64,000 nucleotides of DNA from Hydrangea macrophylla (GCA_033977485.1 CM066991.1:50570850-50634849), one strand, 5' to 3'. Positions 49,836 through 61,914 are shown, counted from the first letter of the stretch. Program-made: numbers and translations. The notes: generated by a model not told the origin, from the sequence alone.

Positions 49836-50738
49836 CAATCACAACCAAGCACATAAAACAAAAAACTAAAATGAAATAAAGACATCCAAACAATGCCTCT
49901 ATCTCCCATGGCTCTATCTCATTCTTGGTTTGATCACCTCCAGCTCCATCTTCATGGACAATAGCTTGCTCCTCCATCTTCATAGATTTTCTAATTCTAT
50001 TACATTGGTCCTATGCTTCTTTCAAAGCTTACAATTTATCTAAAAATAGAAAACAACAATAAAATAAAAGGCTAGGGAAACTGATGCAACTTTCCTATTC
50101 ATAGGATTGAAGTCACAGCGCCCTTTACATATGCCTTAAACCAAACCCAAATATAAAACATACCAATCTCAAACATTTAAATACAACAATTTTAATCGTT
50201 GGAACGTGGTGCCATGAGAGATAGAAGACTTATCTTACTGCAAGAAGATTAGTTGTACACAAAACCAAGCACATATATAACAAAATATATGACCATTGGG
50301 ACTACTAATTTAATTGCAAACACCATAAACTCTTTATGGAAGTAATTCGTAATTCTAAAACAATATCTCTTGTTTTCTGTCACATATTGATTTAAAATTT
50401 TCAGAACAGTAAGTAAATAATTTAAAAACTTTTAAAACTGTGAAAAAGACACCTAGACAGATTACCAATTTTGATCGATAGAAGCTTGTTTGATCGCTCG
50501 AAACTTGCATTGGTTCGATCGATCAAAACTCTTTCGATCGATTGAACACAAACAATTTCAATCAATCGAAATAAGTTCGATCAATCAAAACTACCATTCA
50601 TCCAATGCTATCATAATTTGTTTTCTGCTGCAAAACTGCTACAGAAATAGATCTGTGATGATGCAGTTTTAAATAACACTAAATACTAACATGTAAATCA
50701 AACTAGTATTCCAAAACGCAGTTATAGATCCAAACAAA
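49836..50738 (-). other. TE6: 5' leader and degraded gag start
   Basis: This lies between the primer site at 50739 and the TE12 insertion. Minus-strand pieces such as MEEQAIVHEDGAGGDQTKNEIEPWEIEAL (49860-49980) are the only coding-like trace, and I cannot match them firmly to gag. Bases 50475-50600 hold a CGATCGATCGAA cluster. The rest is AT-rich leader. Confidence 0.55.
50472..50602. repeat. CGATCGATCGAA cluster in the TE6 leader
   Basis: At least seven copies in about 130 bases: TTTTGATCGATAGAAGC, TTTGATCGCTCGAAAC, GTTCGATCGATCAAAAC, TTTCGATCGATTGAAC, TTTCAATCAATCGAAA, GTTCGATCAATCAAAAC and similar. It is downstream of the primer site, so outside the LTR, unlike the cluster within the LTR of the same element. 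Confidence 0.85.
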
Positions 50739-50755
50739 CATGGCTCTGATACCAA
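50739..50755 (-). other. TE6: primer binding site (tRNA-Met type)
   Basis: The minus strand reads TTGGTATCAGAGCCATG, one base inside the LTR edge at 50757. It is intact relative to the tRNA-Met consensus. Confidence 0.85.
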
Positions 50756-50889
50756 TTGCAGGGAAAATTAGGTTTAAAAATTTATTTAAACGCACGGCAA
50801 AATAACCAAGTTCAAAACTTTATATTGGTAGCCTGGATCTACTACTTATCAACTCTATAGATGCGTATACACAAGGGGGATAAGAATTA

Positions 50890-52381
50890 TGTTGGGTTTG
50901 TGCCCTCAAACCATTACTTTATGTATGAGACATTGACATTTTAATATATGGATATCAGCTTTACATTTCATTGTGTATTTTCTTTCATGAGATGATTGTT
51001 TAATCCTTAAGTATCATAGTAGGTAATTCGTGTATGTATGAGATACATACAAGTAAGATACAAATTGTTATTCTTTGATACTTAGAACTTGTCACAGTGG
51101 ATGATGAGACTAGATATCTCATTAGGTTTACACTGTAGTATGATTAACTACCATTGGATGGAGTGATGAATCTCAATCACTGGAGTATGACTCTTAGTTA
51201 ATATGCAAGTGGTTATAGCGCATTGACGGACCTGAGATTTTTTATCAACACTCAAGACTGTCAACAGCCGATAGGAACTCATAAGTTATATAAGGTATGT
51301 GTTATTAATCTTGAGACGATTATGGACATAGACTATGGATATGGCTGCTTTGACTTACCAATCAATGAGGTCCATAGAAGATCAACACCTAGGTATCTTG
51401 GGTATGTTATGTTCACAGGGTTGTGAACATATATTGTTAGGATAGAATCTAACCTATATTCTAGAGTAAGCATTCCCTTGAGAATGTCACCAAGTTGGTT
51501 ACTAAGAACTGCAATCTTGTTGATAAGTAGTTATCAACATGTTTGGTAATCATGAGAGGTGAATGGGACTCAAGGAATATAAGAAGTAATCATGATTCAG
51601 GTTGACAGTAATACTTATTCGACTACCTAAATATGATTACGAATGCTGATGGGAGAGGAACATTAGTACACCATACAAGTTTAGTTATCGCTTCAGATAT
51701 GTTATTTTGTGTTGGAGTTCAATTATCGTTTATAGTGGAGTAAACATTAACTGACCAGTTGATTAGTTTGCTGATCAAAGAGTTTGATCATGGGAATTAA
51801 CAACTAGTCTGAGCCAACAATAAAGAGCCTAGGAGGTCCCACTCTTAGCGTTGCTAGGATGCTTGGAAAGGCACATGAGGATTTTGTCAAGGCAGGTTCG
51901 ATCGATCGAAGGTGTCTCGATCGATTAAAGTCTTGGCAAGTCGATCGCTGGAAGATGGTTCGATCGATCGAAGCCACTTCGATCGCTTGAACATTAGGTC
52001 GGTTCTGGGAATCTACAAATAGGGCAACTACATCCAGAAATCAGAGTTCATTTTTTTAACATGGCAAAAGCTGCAGAAATGGTTATAGAGCTCCAAAACC
52101 TTCTCCTTCCTCTCTAATAGGGTTCCCACCAACCCTAGTCCTTCCAGCAGGCATCTATAGGAGTCATAAGGGTGAAGACAACCTAGTGGAGGCTGTTGCA
52201 CCATTAAGGAAGAAGACAATCAGAATTGGGTTCAAGACCTAAGGTATAAATTCTTGTCCCCTGTTGTTAGTACGCATCTATGGAATTGACGAGTAGTAGA
52301 TCCTGGGCTACCAATAAAGTTTTTGTAACTTAATATTTTCTACTGCGCATTTAAAATAATTTTAAACCTATTTTTCCTACA
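50890..52381 (+). mobile_element. TE14: solo copia LTR inside the TE6 5' LTR, opposite orientation
   Basis: TGTTGGGTTTGTGCCC (50890) to TTTTCCTACA (52381), 1492 bp, flanked by AATTA at 50885-50889 and 52382-52386. It is the same family as the TE6 LTR. A palindrome cluster lies at 51897-51990 with CTACAAATAGGG, a weakened TATA box, at about 52012. No internal domain is present. Confidence 0.92.
51897..51990. repeat. CGATCGATCGAA cluster in TE14
   Basis: GTTCGATCGATCGAAGG, CTCGATCGATTAAAG, AGTCGATCGCTGG, GTTCGATCGATCGAAGCC and TTCGATCGCTTGAAC lie in about 95 bases, upstream of the TATA-like box. Confidence 0.85.
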
Positions 52382-52722
52382 AATTATACCTTAGGTCTCG
52401 AACCCAATACTGAATCTCTTCTTCCTTGATTATGCAGCAGCCTCCACTAGGTTATCTGCACCCTTATGACTCCTACGGATTCTTGACAGAAGGACTGGGG
52501 TTGGTAGGAACTCTAATAGTGAGGATAAAGAAGGTTTAGGAAGCCCTAAATAGTTTCTATAGCTTCTGGGTGATAAAATGATGATTAGAAATATTCTATA
52601 TGAAGCTACTCTATTTATAGATTTCTAAACCGACTTTAAGCCTTCGATTGATTGAAGTGGCTTCAGACCAAAGACCACGGGTGCGTAAGCAACGAGTCTT
52701 CCAGAAGTAAGCAAAAGTGAGA

Positions 52723-53064
52723 TCAACCCGGGAGTTCTGATAGTTCTTCCAGTTCACAGCACTCGGGGTCCGACAGACTCGACCCGACCTCCAGCTCATA
52801 GCAAGCAGTGTCTGGTAGTCTTGTCCTGACCTCTAGTTCACAATAGTCTGAGTCCGGTAACCCCGACCCTACCTCTAGTTCGCAGCAGTCAGGATCCAAT
52901 GATCCCGACCTTGAATCCAGCTCTAAGTAATCAGGAGTCTGGTGATCCCGGCCCGACATCCTATCTCTAACAGTCTTGACCAATCCAACTACAGTGGTAC
53001 TTGCCTGATCATCGAATGAGGCTCCACAGACTGTCAAAAAGCTCTTAAAAAGACCTCGGGCCAC
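52723..53064 (-). pseudogene. TE15: antisense ORF with 14-residue repeats
   Basis: The 113-residue minus-strand frame ends in five tandem 14-residue units of the form (D/E)(Y/C)xELEVxSxLxDx, for example DYCELEVRTRLPDT and ACYELEVGSSLSDP. It corresponds in position and strand to the C-terminal part of the antisense ORF in TE11 but has no sequence match there. It has no recognised domain and is probably the remnant of a variable tail. Confidence 0.5.
52749..52958. repeat. TE15: 42-bp tandem repeat, 5 units
   Basis: The unit is CYAGTTCRCAGCAGTCAGG plus about 23 bases ending CCCGACCT. The period is exactly 42 bases, so the antisense frame stays open across the array (14 codons). Confidence 0.85.
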
Positions 53065-53221
53065 ACCCGAGGCACATCAAAAGACCTCGGGCTCCAAACC
53101 CAGGCACAAAATATCTTATGCTCTGAACCCAGGCACAAAAGATCTCGGGCTCCGAACCCAGGCACTAAAGACCTCGAGATCTCACCCGAGGCAAAAGACC
53201 TCGGGGTCACGCCCAAGGCAT
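53046..53221. repeat. TE15: ~30-bp AAAGACCTCGGG array, 6 units
   Basis: AAAGACCTCGGGCYCCRAACCC with AGGCAC repeats about six times, diverged from the 32-bp array of TE11. Confidence 0.8.
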
Positions 53222-54020
53222 CAGCTTCGCTTAGGTCTAACCTACAATGGGGGCAAATCTCCCTAGGTGGCTGATGATGGTAAGCTTCAAAAGACCCTGC
53301 AACCACCCATGTTCTAGGTCGGTTACCTACAGACCTAGCCTCCACAGGACCCTCGTCTTAGCAAAAGCTTGGGGGACAGAAAGGCATGATGGACTAAACA
53401 GGCAATCACACCGAGTACTTACAAGCCTTGCGATAACTAAGTCAAACTCTTAGACAACTCGGGCGCCTACAGTACTCAAAGGCAATAACTCTACTTAGGT
53501 CCAAACCGACGATAGAGGTTACTAAAATCTCTTAGGTTGGCCGACGATAGAGGAGCAAAAAGACCATAAAGCAACGTGATTTAGGTCGACTCCACCAACA
53601 TGGTCAAACTCTTCTCCCAATAGTCTTGACAAAGGCTGACCGGGTGGAAGATAACCATCTTGGGGAGTTAACATAAAAGGACCCTAAAGTAATACACTTT
53701 AGGTCAGCTTTTCCAACATGGCATAATCCTTCTGCCCACAACCTTGACGAAGGTTTCTGGGTTGAAGATAACCATCATATGGGCTAACTAGAGCAAAAGA
53801 CTCTGAATCAGGCCGAGTCTCAATTCTCGGCCAATTCCCGAGCACTTAAAGACTCCGAGCTAGGCTAAGTCTCAACTCATAGCCAGTTCTCGAGCACTCA
53901 CAATACTCAGAAGCTCCAAGGCAGCTTCCACGAGCACCCAAACAGTGGCAAGTAACATCAAACAGATTTCTAAACTTGCCCCGATATAGCACCCTGCCAA
54001 CCTTGGAAATGGGGGGCAGC

Positions 54021-54687
54021 TGATACACCCAAAATTAGCTCTATCCTACAACCGAGCGGTTCAACTCAGCAGCCAGTTCATGTCCCGGTCAAATCATGCA
54101 CAACTCCTTGGACAAGGATCAGCCCGAGCGGTCTAGTCTACCCGAGAATCACCATCCCGAGCAATTCATTCACGACCGGACTAACAGATCATGAAGACCA
54201 CACTAGCATGGTCTATACAAGTGCAGGCCAGTCGGGCCCACAACACATGCCCCAGAATATTCCAGGCAATTTCCTACTAAAGATAGAAGACTTATGGAAA
54301 GTGGACATTATTTCCTAATCCAATTATGAAACACCCACAATTAATGCCAATCAAGCTCAATTGGATTATATTTCCTTATCTATGTATGAGTAGGTCTCTT
54401 GCATCTATAAAAGAGACCACTCACCCCCTTCAAGGGGACTGACTTTTGAGTCTCTACAGCACCTCTATAGCAGTCATCAACACGCCCGGCCGACCTATGA
54501 TAGCTCCAAATCATTGTTGGTTTACCACAGGTCCCCGACTTTTTACAGTATAGTGAACGTGCTCAAACACACACATGGATGTAGGTACCTTCATTCATAG
54601 GGCCGAACCACATACAAAAAACCAGTCTCTCACTCTCTCTCTCCTTAAATTGCTTTAATTTACTTTAACAAAATTTTGGCATCATCC
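54021..54687 (+). mobile_element. TE15: LTR (3' LTR)
   Basis: It starts TGATACACCC after the polypurine tract and ends near GGCATCATCC (about 54687). TATAAAAG is at 54406-54413. It has the same layout as the TE11 LTR (CATCTATAAAAGAGACCACTC; AATTTTGGCATCATC) but is clearly diverged. No target duplication could be set because the left end is lost. Confidence 0.8.
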
Positions 54688-55027
54688 CTTTTTAACCTTG
54701 TACGATCAATGATTAAACATCAACAGATAGTCACACCGAGATGTATTACAAAAGTCAGTTCTAATGAGTATAGGTTAAGGTGAAACGAAGAGTAAAAACC
54801 ACCTCATGTTCACAAATCACATAGTCAAGATATATAGGCATGTGATCACATAAACACGTAAGCACTTAAGCATGTTAACATGTAATCCTGTAGGCAAGTA
54901 AACATGTTATCAAAATCAACTCATCATACAAAATGATTCATTTAACCATGAATGATTGCAATCAAACGAGGTGCAACAGTCACACAGGGACCCAATTAAC
55001 TCCCAGAGTATCAAGGTATTCGAACCC
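54688..55027 (-). other. TE16: internal leader of a gypsy element
   Basis: It lies downstream (minus strand) of the primer site at 55028-55044 and is cut by TE15. It contains tandem-like CATGT/CACGT words (TAAACATGTTATC, AACATGTAATCC, AACACGTAAGC) but no frame that I can match to gag. Confidence 0.5.
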
Positions 55028-55044
55028 GGTAAGCTCTGATACTA
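55028..55044 (-). other. TE16: primer binding site (tRNA-Met type)
   Basis: The minus strand reads TAGTATCAGAGCTTACC, the tRNA-Met site (consensus TTGGTATCAGAGC) with two changes. It sets TE16 on the minus strand. Confidence 0.7.
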
Positions 55045-55047
55045 TTC

Positions 55048-55612
55048 TATAATGCCCCCAAAACCAAGCCACATGGACCAAGTTAACAAGTCAAACAATA
55101 TGAAGAAGATCAAAGAATAGTCCTATGTGGACCAATCCATCAAGGCGAAAGCATAGAGGAATTCTACGTGGATTCCAAAGAGAAGTCAATAAGTTAAGGG
55201 TTGACCCTCGAGGACCAAATAGCTCAAATAGGGTCAACCAATATAGTTTGGTTTTGAAATGAGTTTGTAAAGAAGTATAAAAAAACCCCCAAAGGTTTCA
55301 AAGTAATAAGTACGGAAGTTAACTTTGAAAGTTTATCACTATAGCAGTTTTTAAAGGAATGCAACCAAACAGTTCTTAGGAAATTGAAAGTTGGAATTTT
55401 TCCATAAAAGGGTAACCATAGGCTAAGTATAAACCAAAATAGATGTTGGAAATTTTAAAGTTTTTCAAAATGCAGGGAAAAACATAGGCGGATCGATCTG
55501 CGACCAAAAGCCAAATCGATATGTAATTACAAAAACTTCCAGCAAGTCCCCAGAAGGGGCCGGATCGATCCACGGTCAAAAGCCGGATCGATTTGGGTTT
55601 TGCTACAAGGAA
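55048..55612 (-). mobile_element. TE16: 3' part of a gypsy 5' LTR, inverted copy of TE17
   Basis: Minus strand: from CCTTGTAGCAAAACCCAAATCG to GGTTTTGGGGGCATTA. It is the reverse complement of 62885-63431 of TE17 over about 550 bases (GATCGATCC motifs, then CCTATGGTTACCCTTTTATGG, then GGTCCATGT). The match breaks at about 55612, so the U3 part is missing. It has two GGATCGATC clusters (55490-55510, 55560-55592). Confidence 0.75.
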
Positions 55613-58600
55613 AAAAAATCGATTGACCTAAATTTCTGGTGATTGCTTAGATTTTTACAATCAAATTGTCGTTTCACTATGTGATCATTGTATATGATCG
55701 AATCCTATCGTATGAATGAAGATTCTAGCTTTTGTGAGGAATAGATTGGTGTTGTTCCAAGTCTATTCGTTCTTTTATTCAGTGATTTTCACATTTAAGT
55801 GAATTCTATGACTCTGAGGATCATCTCTTCTTTTGAGACTGCGTATCCTGTTGGTTGGTGAAATCTTTTCTATGAGTTATTTATCGATCGTTATCGATTT
55901 TCGTTATGATTTCATTAAGGATTCGCTGTTAACATTGTATGGTTAACACTGTGATGTTGGTCTCTAAAGTCAGTACTTTATGGTGATTCTTCTCTTATGA
56001 GTAAGTATTGATTCTCATTTCTATTATACTTCTTGGAAGTAGGTTTATTCTAGATCCCTATGATCTTTGAGCTCTTGCTAGAGCGTTGTGGTTCCATTGT
56101 TCTAAGTCTTTTCTCAAAAGCACATTTGTGCCTTGTTGATTTAATTCTTGTGATTGAGGGTTTTTTTATTTCAAACTAGTTCACCCTTAAGTTTTAAACT
56201 TGGGCATATCGCACTACATTATTGTGATGACGTTTTCCTTTGAACTCGTTGATTCCTTAATCAATCTTTCTTCGACAGTTTTGCCTTATTAAATTCTTCG
56301 AATTTATTTTGTTGAATTTGACATTGAGTTGTTGAATACTCGGATCTTTTCCCACTTCTTGAGGGATAGATATTGTTAGATAATTTATTTTTGAGATCTT
56401 TGATTCTGTTATCTCTGTGAATTCGAGATCATGTCGATTTTTTGTAGTATGATCTCTTACGTGTTGTGAATCTCTGTTGTTGGCAGCCTTAACTTATTAT
56501 TCGCTAAGGCTTAAATTCGATTGTGTTTTATTGTATGCCTTAAGGGCTTGTTGTTTCACAATAATGTGATCTTTTATACCATGAATACTATGGCTTTTTG
56601 CATAGTACTCTATTGCTGTATTGTGCAAGATTTTTGTGCAAATATGCATTAGATGTATCTTTTGCTATGATTATAAGAATTCTTTTCCTTATAGTTGATT
56701 TTTTTCTTTCCTTTTCTTCTTCTTATTCTTGGGCGTCGGTGGTTTTGACAATGGACCCATTTGGATTTAGTAGTCGTTTGTGAGTTCTCCGATTTCATAT
56801 TAAACTCGAGCTTACCTTGTCCTTGCTAAGAGACATTGTTGTAATATCCATGTTATTTTGGGTTTTTCAGCAATTTCCTATTGATGTTGCCTAATTTTGT
56901 GGCCTATTAAGGTGGCCTGTCGATGTGAACTGTTATTCTTTCTTTGATCTCACGATTGATCCGTAGGGAGGATTGTTGATTCTATGAATTATCTATTAGA
57001 TTGTATTTAGTTTCATCATTTGATTTTGTTGATTTATCTCTCACTCTATTATTCGAATGAGAGTACCTGTTTGACACCATCCACCTTATTTCTGTATTGG
57101 TGATAGGAGTATGCCCAGGGCATGTTCTCTTGTTAGTAATTTTGTTTACTTTGTGTTTGGAAGCGGATCATTTGAGATTCTGTGCTAGTAATTTTAGACC
57201 TCCTGGGTCGATTTTGTTTGGGTTACGGGCATTCAATAGGTAGACGGACCCCTAGTTTTTACTTTCATATCATCTTGATATATTGCTATTGATGTCATTG
57301 TTGACAAGTTGGATTCATGCACTTGGTGCATTCCTTGTTTATTGTGATTAGTAAGTCATTTTTCTTCATCATGTTGTGAGATTATTGTAATTGTACTTTG
57401 TTCAAGATCATTGCAATCCTTCAATTACATCCTTGCTTTGAACACTGGAGGAGTCTTGGTGATCGTTTGGTTTGGGATCATGTATGGTTAGTGTGGCAAC
57501 TTCTGTAGAATTGTCTTCATTATGTTGAAAAATTTTGACCATGTTTCCATGAACACTTTCGTTATTTGTGGTCCGTTTGTGACGTAAGTTTGTTATAACT
57601 CTTGTTATAGGCGTGTCACCTAGTTTGCTTCCCTCTTTCATTTAACACTTTAAGATCACACAATTCGGGATCTTGCAGTTCATTTGAATGGGAATTAGGC
57701 TTTCAATAGTTGAAAGTTTGGGAGCATGATATCCTTATGACCATATGTTTTCTTGTTTTGGTCAAGGCATAATTTGTTGATATATTTTTGGTTATCGCGT
57801 GCGACGACGAATGTTGGTGAACTTGTTGGTTTATATCTGTTCATTCACCTGTTCGATTTATTGTTGTCTTGTTGATGGCATCATTATGTCTTCTTAGACA
57901 CTTTTCCTTGTGAGACCCTTTGACTTTTGGTAGTGGCATTTCTTTTGCCATATTGTTTTGAGACAGGATCTCTCAATAGATCCATCTATTGGTAAAATTG
58001 TTATAATTGACTATAGCGACATTCATATTTGTAGATGTGATAATTATTTCTTCTATTGACTTCCCATCACCATTGTTGTAGACTTTGGTGTCTATATTGA
58101 TCATTGTCATCTTGTGGGGAGCGATGTCTTATAAGTAAGTCTTTGTGACTTGTACCTCCTATCTGGTTAAGACATAACTTTGAGTCATTATCGTTTTTCG
58201 TACTGAGTATATTGTTTGCTCTATAAAGTTTTCCTTGGCTTCATTCTTGAGTGTTTGGATCATTCTTTAGGAATTGACCCAGTTATTTGGTTCATTTTGG
58301 AAATCGTGTTTTGAAACATCATACTTTTACTTTGTATGACGATTCTTTGATAGGCTATCATTGATCTACTTCGAGAATCTTGTGTTTAATTGTAATTCAA
58401 TCTCTGTGTTATATTCAAGCTTGTGTGACATCTTCCTTCAATTTTCTTATATATCGATTAAAGCTTATCCCATTTATTCCTTGGGTCTTGCGAATCTTTT
58501 CACCATGAGTGATGATTGTAGAATTTTTTCCATTCTATGGGTTACCCTCTATTCTTTAGATTGGGTTTCCAGTTGATGAGTAGATCATATCTTTTGTTGG

Positions 58601-59072
58601 TATACATGTCCTTTGTATACTTGCTGCTTATTCATTTTGAGATAAATTATGGGTATACAACATCTTGTTGTGTTCTTGTGATCACGTGTTCCTTTTGAGG
58701 GAATCACTTTTGTTTGATTCGATAAATTTGAGACATCCGGTTGTGCTTTGTTTTCATTCAAGTATATTTTTGGTTGATCCAATGGTTTGGAGGTTTACGT
58801 CCATTATTATTGATAATCTTTGAAGTTGACTCTGTCTTTTAATGTTGAACCTTGTATGTCCCTTGTGTTTGTTCTTCAGCACCCTTGGTATGCTTACTGA
58901 CTATTTTATTGAGCTTTTCTTTCCTTTCTGGAATCGATGTATGAAATGTTTCGTTTTCTCACGTTGTGCTAGTGTTCACATTGATTTGTGACACTACGAT
59001 ATTTTGGTGTGGTCATGGACTGTTCTTTGACTGAGTTCCTTTCGTTCTTGTTCTGAATTCCAGGACAGAATT
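55613..59072 (+). other. TE17: T-rich region without coding capacity before the LTR
   Basis: About 3.4 kb, strongly T- and G-rich on the plus strand, with no frame longer than about 75 residues and no gag or pol motif on either strand. It ends in a Del/Tekay-like 3' terminus (GAATTCCAGGACAGAATTCT then TTTAAGGGGGG), so it occupies the place of the internal domain. It is either a very degraded pol or the filler of a non-autonomous (LARD-like) element. I cannot tell which. Confidence 0.45.
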
Positions 59073-59090
59073 CTTTTAAGGGGGGTAGAA
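59073..59090 (+). other. TE17: polypurine tract
   Basis: TTTTAAGGGGGGTAGAA directly precedes the LTR start TGTAGCACCC. A second copy of CAGAATTCTTTTAAGGGGGG lies inside the LTR at about 59141-59161. Confidence 0.75.
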
Positions 59091-59317
59091 TGTAGCACCC
59101 AGAATTTAAACTTGGTGGTCAATGAGTGGTAATTTGGTGGACAGAATTCTTTTAAGGGGGGGTATTGTGGTAATTTGGTGGTCAATGAGTGGACCCAATT
59201 TAAACTTATACATTTTAATGCCTAATATTTGGTCTTATGGTATCACTTTGGTATTTGTTTTGGCACATGTGTATATGTGTATATTACATATTTGTGTGTG
59301 TGTTAAGGGACAAGGGT

Positions 59318-60393
59318 TGTGACGCCCCGCAAAAATAAAGGGATATTTTTATTGAAAAATAAAATGAATTATATTTGAGTGCCCAAAATTACAATTAAAT
59401 TCCTTTACACGACTAGGACCCAAATAACTCGAACCCACATGGTACTCTAACGTGCTCCAATTTGACTGCTACCAGTGGTACTTGCATCTAAAATAACACA
59501 CGGGGAAGTATACAATATGACAGGAATAATAAAGGCTCAAAAGTACAATAAACAACCACGACGACATAAAAATTGCTAGGATTAAATAAAATAGACCAAT
59601 CACTCAACCCACCCGTTCACACAATTTACCCGCTCACCCACAAGAGCATCATACCAGGTTTCTCTTGGTCACATAGCAAAGAGCCACCTCACCTCACCTC
59701 ACCTGTCTCCAGTACATCGGTCCCTGAGGCCTGTTGGACTATTGGTAGGTGCTCCTTACTCATGACCCCTTTAGTCCCATAGCACTTAGTCAAAATAATA
59801 TTATAATAACATATAACCAAAAAGACATGGATTCCAATAAAAAGACAACATAATCAAAGAGAGTACAAATAGGGATGACAAAGAAAATACTCCGGAGATT
59901 TAAGAGCATATTGTACACAACCCCGTACCTTAAAAATAATGTTGAGCAATTTCTTCACTCTCTGAATATGTATGGTTAAATATATATAACTATATGTGTG
60001 TGTGTAGAATGAACATATATATATATATGCCGAGAGAGAGAGAGACAGTTGAGAGTTGAGGGAGTTGTTCATTTGAGAGATTATGAGTTGCTGGAGAGTT
60101 GTGAGTCTTAGGTGTGTATATATATAGATCCATATACTTGGTTCCCAAGAATTGTGTGACATAAGCTTCATACACACACATATTGCATACACACGCACAC
60201 ACAATGCACAAACCAATTAATTGGGCTCCAAGTTCAATTGAGGAGCTCTTGTGTGTGTGTTGAGCTCACAAGCTTAACCACACACACAGATAAAAATTAT
60301 ACTGCACAAGATTCAAAATTGGTATTTATTTTCAAATGAAAATAAATGTATGTTTTTTTTTTAAATACGCTTTAAATTTTCTAGGTCACTACA
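59318..60393 (-). mobile_element. TE18: solo LTR inserted in TE17
   Basis: TGTGACGCCCCG (59318) to GGTCACTACA (60393), 1076 bp, flanked by AGGGT at 59313-59317 and 60394-60398. On the minus strand it starts TGTAGTGACC. A minus-strand TATA run (CTATATATATACAC, about 60115-60128) is followed by a leader with GA runs near 60030-60048. No coding capacity. The family is not named here. Confidence 0.85.
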
Positions 60394-61914
60394 AGGGTGG
60401 GACCCATAAGTCACCTCCCAAACAACTCCCAACCACTCCCAATCACCAAAGCTTCTCTAAGAAGCTTTCTCTCTCACTCTTTCCCTCATTATCTCTTCTT
60501 TTTCCTTTCTTTGATCTATCTCTCTACATCTCTCATTCTCTCTCTATCTTGTTTTGGAAGCACAAAAGCTCAATGGAAACCTAAGCCTTCAAGCTTAGTT
60601 TTGAAGCCTTTTAAGCTAGAGTTGGACCAAGGCTATTAGAGACAAAGTTGTTTCCTTTTCCATGAGCTTCATTTAGGTACACTCTTTTTCCATTTTGACT
60701 TCATATTTATTGAGTTTCATGCTTTAGAACTCAAGAGGTAGTTTGTGTTGTTTTGTTTCACCATAGTCATAATTCTTAAATGTGATTTTATTTAACTAGG
60801 TGTTGATAGCTTTGTAAATATGCTAATGTACATAATTTCTTCTTTGGATCTCTTTGGTGTGGGCATTTGCTCAAATACTCAAGAGGTAGATTTCATTGTT
60901 TAAGTATAATATTATTTCTAACTTCATGGTTTGATATATGTAGGTTAGGGTTAATACTTGTTAACCTATACTTTCAACTCTTTGATGTGATTAATTACAT
61001 GATTAGATGTCCTTATGTGCCTAATAGATTTCATGCCTAAACTTATGTACAAAGTGAGTTACTATGACTTTAATTACTTCTTGGCGTTAGAAGTTTCCTT
61101 AATGCCTAGATTATGATGATGCTTCATATGAATCCATGATTTATTTAATTTTGGTATCCTGAACTACTATGTTAAATTCTTAGCATTGTAATCATAGAAA
61201 TGACATTGTAGAAGCATAACTGCATCTAGTAGCATTTCATAGTCACCAAGTCGGCAAAGCATTAGCTTGGGACTTGTGATCATTGTTGGAATTTCCACGA
61301 TTGGGGAATGTCTCTTGAAATCCCCATTTGGGGGTAGTTATTGTCAAAATTCCAGAAGCGGGTGTGAGGTGAGGAAGGTTGTTTGTGATCCTTAAAATAT
61401 TTGAAAATGCAAGATCATATTCGGTTAGCTACCAGAGATCTTGTATGCCACACTCATGTTGCAGTGGCTCGTATTTGGTGGTAAGAGTGAGTGGTTATGA
61501 ACATTATTATTGGGAAGTTAAACGGTTTGACCTTTTGGCTATTTTCATTGCCACAATGGCAAATCATTGCACTGCATGTCATAGCATGATTTTTGAAGTA
61601 GTAGTACATTTCTACAATGTTTTCTACTGAGCCATCATGCTTAATGAATCTATAAAATCCTTTTTTTTAGGAATTGTTGATTAGGACAAGGCCCAATAGT
61701 TATCCGACGCATGGCATCTAGTTATGGAAGATTCCTTACAAGGAAGTCTTGTGATTTTGTTAACGTTCCAATGATATAGTTCATGGTAGGAAAGTTGTAC
61801 ATGTTATTCGTTATCTCATTCGTATATTTTAATTAAAATAAATTATTTGTAAATTTTCTCCTTAATCTTGAACTTGTTAGTTGAATCTTCACGGATTCTT
61901 GTTAAACTATGTTC

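Larger units (their letters stand above)
50757..52664 (-). mobile_element. TE6: 5' LTR, split by TE14 and truncated
   Basis: Bases 50757-50889 and 52387-52664 match the 3' LTR at 19388 onward (TGCAGGGAAAATTAGG; AGTAGATCC; CTATTTATAGATTTC). The match stops near 52664 in the middle of the palindrome cluster, where TE15 begins, so the U3 start is gone. The 33-kb distance between the two LTRs is due entirely to later insertions. Confidence 0.85.
52665..54020 (+). mobile_element. TE15: 3' internal part of a second Tat-type element
   Basis: It shares with TE11 the palindromic array (53046-53221), the CTTAGGTCTAACCTACAA.GGGG stretch (53229 on) and the polypurine tract GGAAATGGGGGGCAGC (54005-54020). 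It starts abruptly at about 52665, so gag, pol and the 5' LTR are missing. Its own ORF trace is the antisense repeat protein at 52723-53064. Bases 53225-54000 hold no recognisable frame. Confidence 0.75.

Noticed and set aside
57408..57641. Hydrophilic minus-strand ORF in the T-rich block
   Set aside because: It is short, isolated and explained by the strand's base bias. No motif is recognisable.
60336..60639. Overlapping plus-strand ORFs near 60.4-60.6 kb
   Set aside because: They span the TE18/TE17 junction and a CT-rich leader, so they are chance frames.
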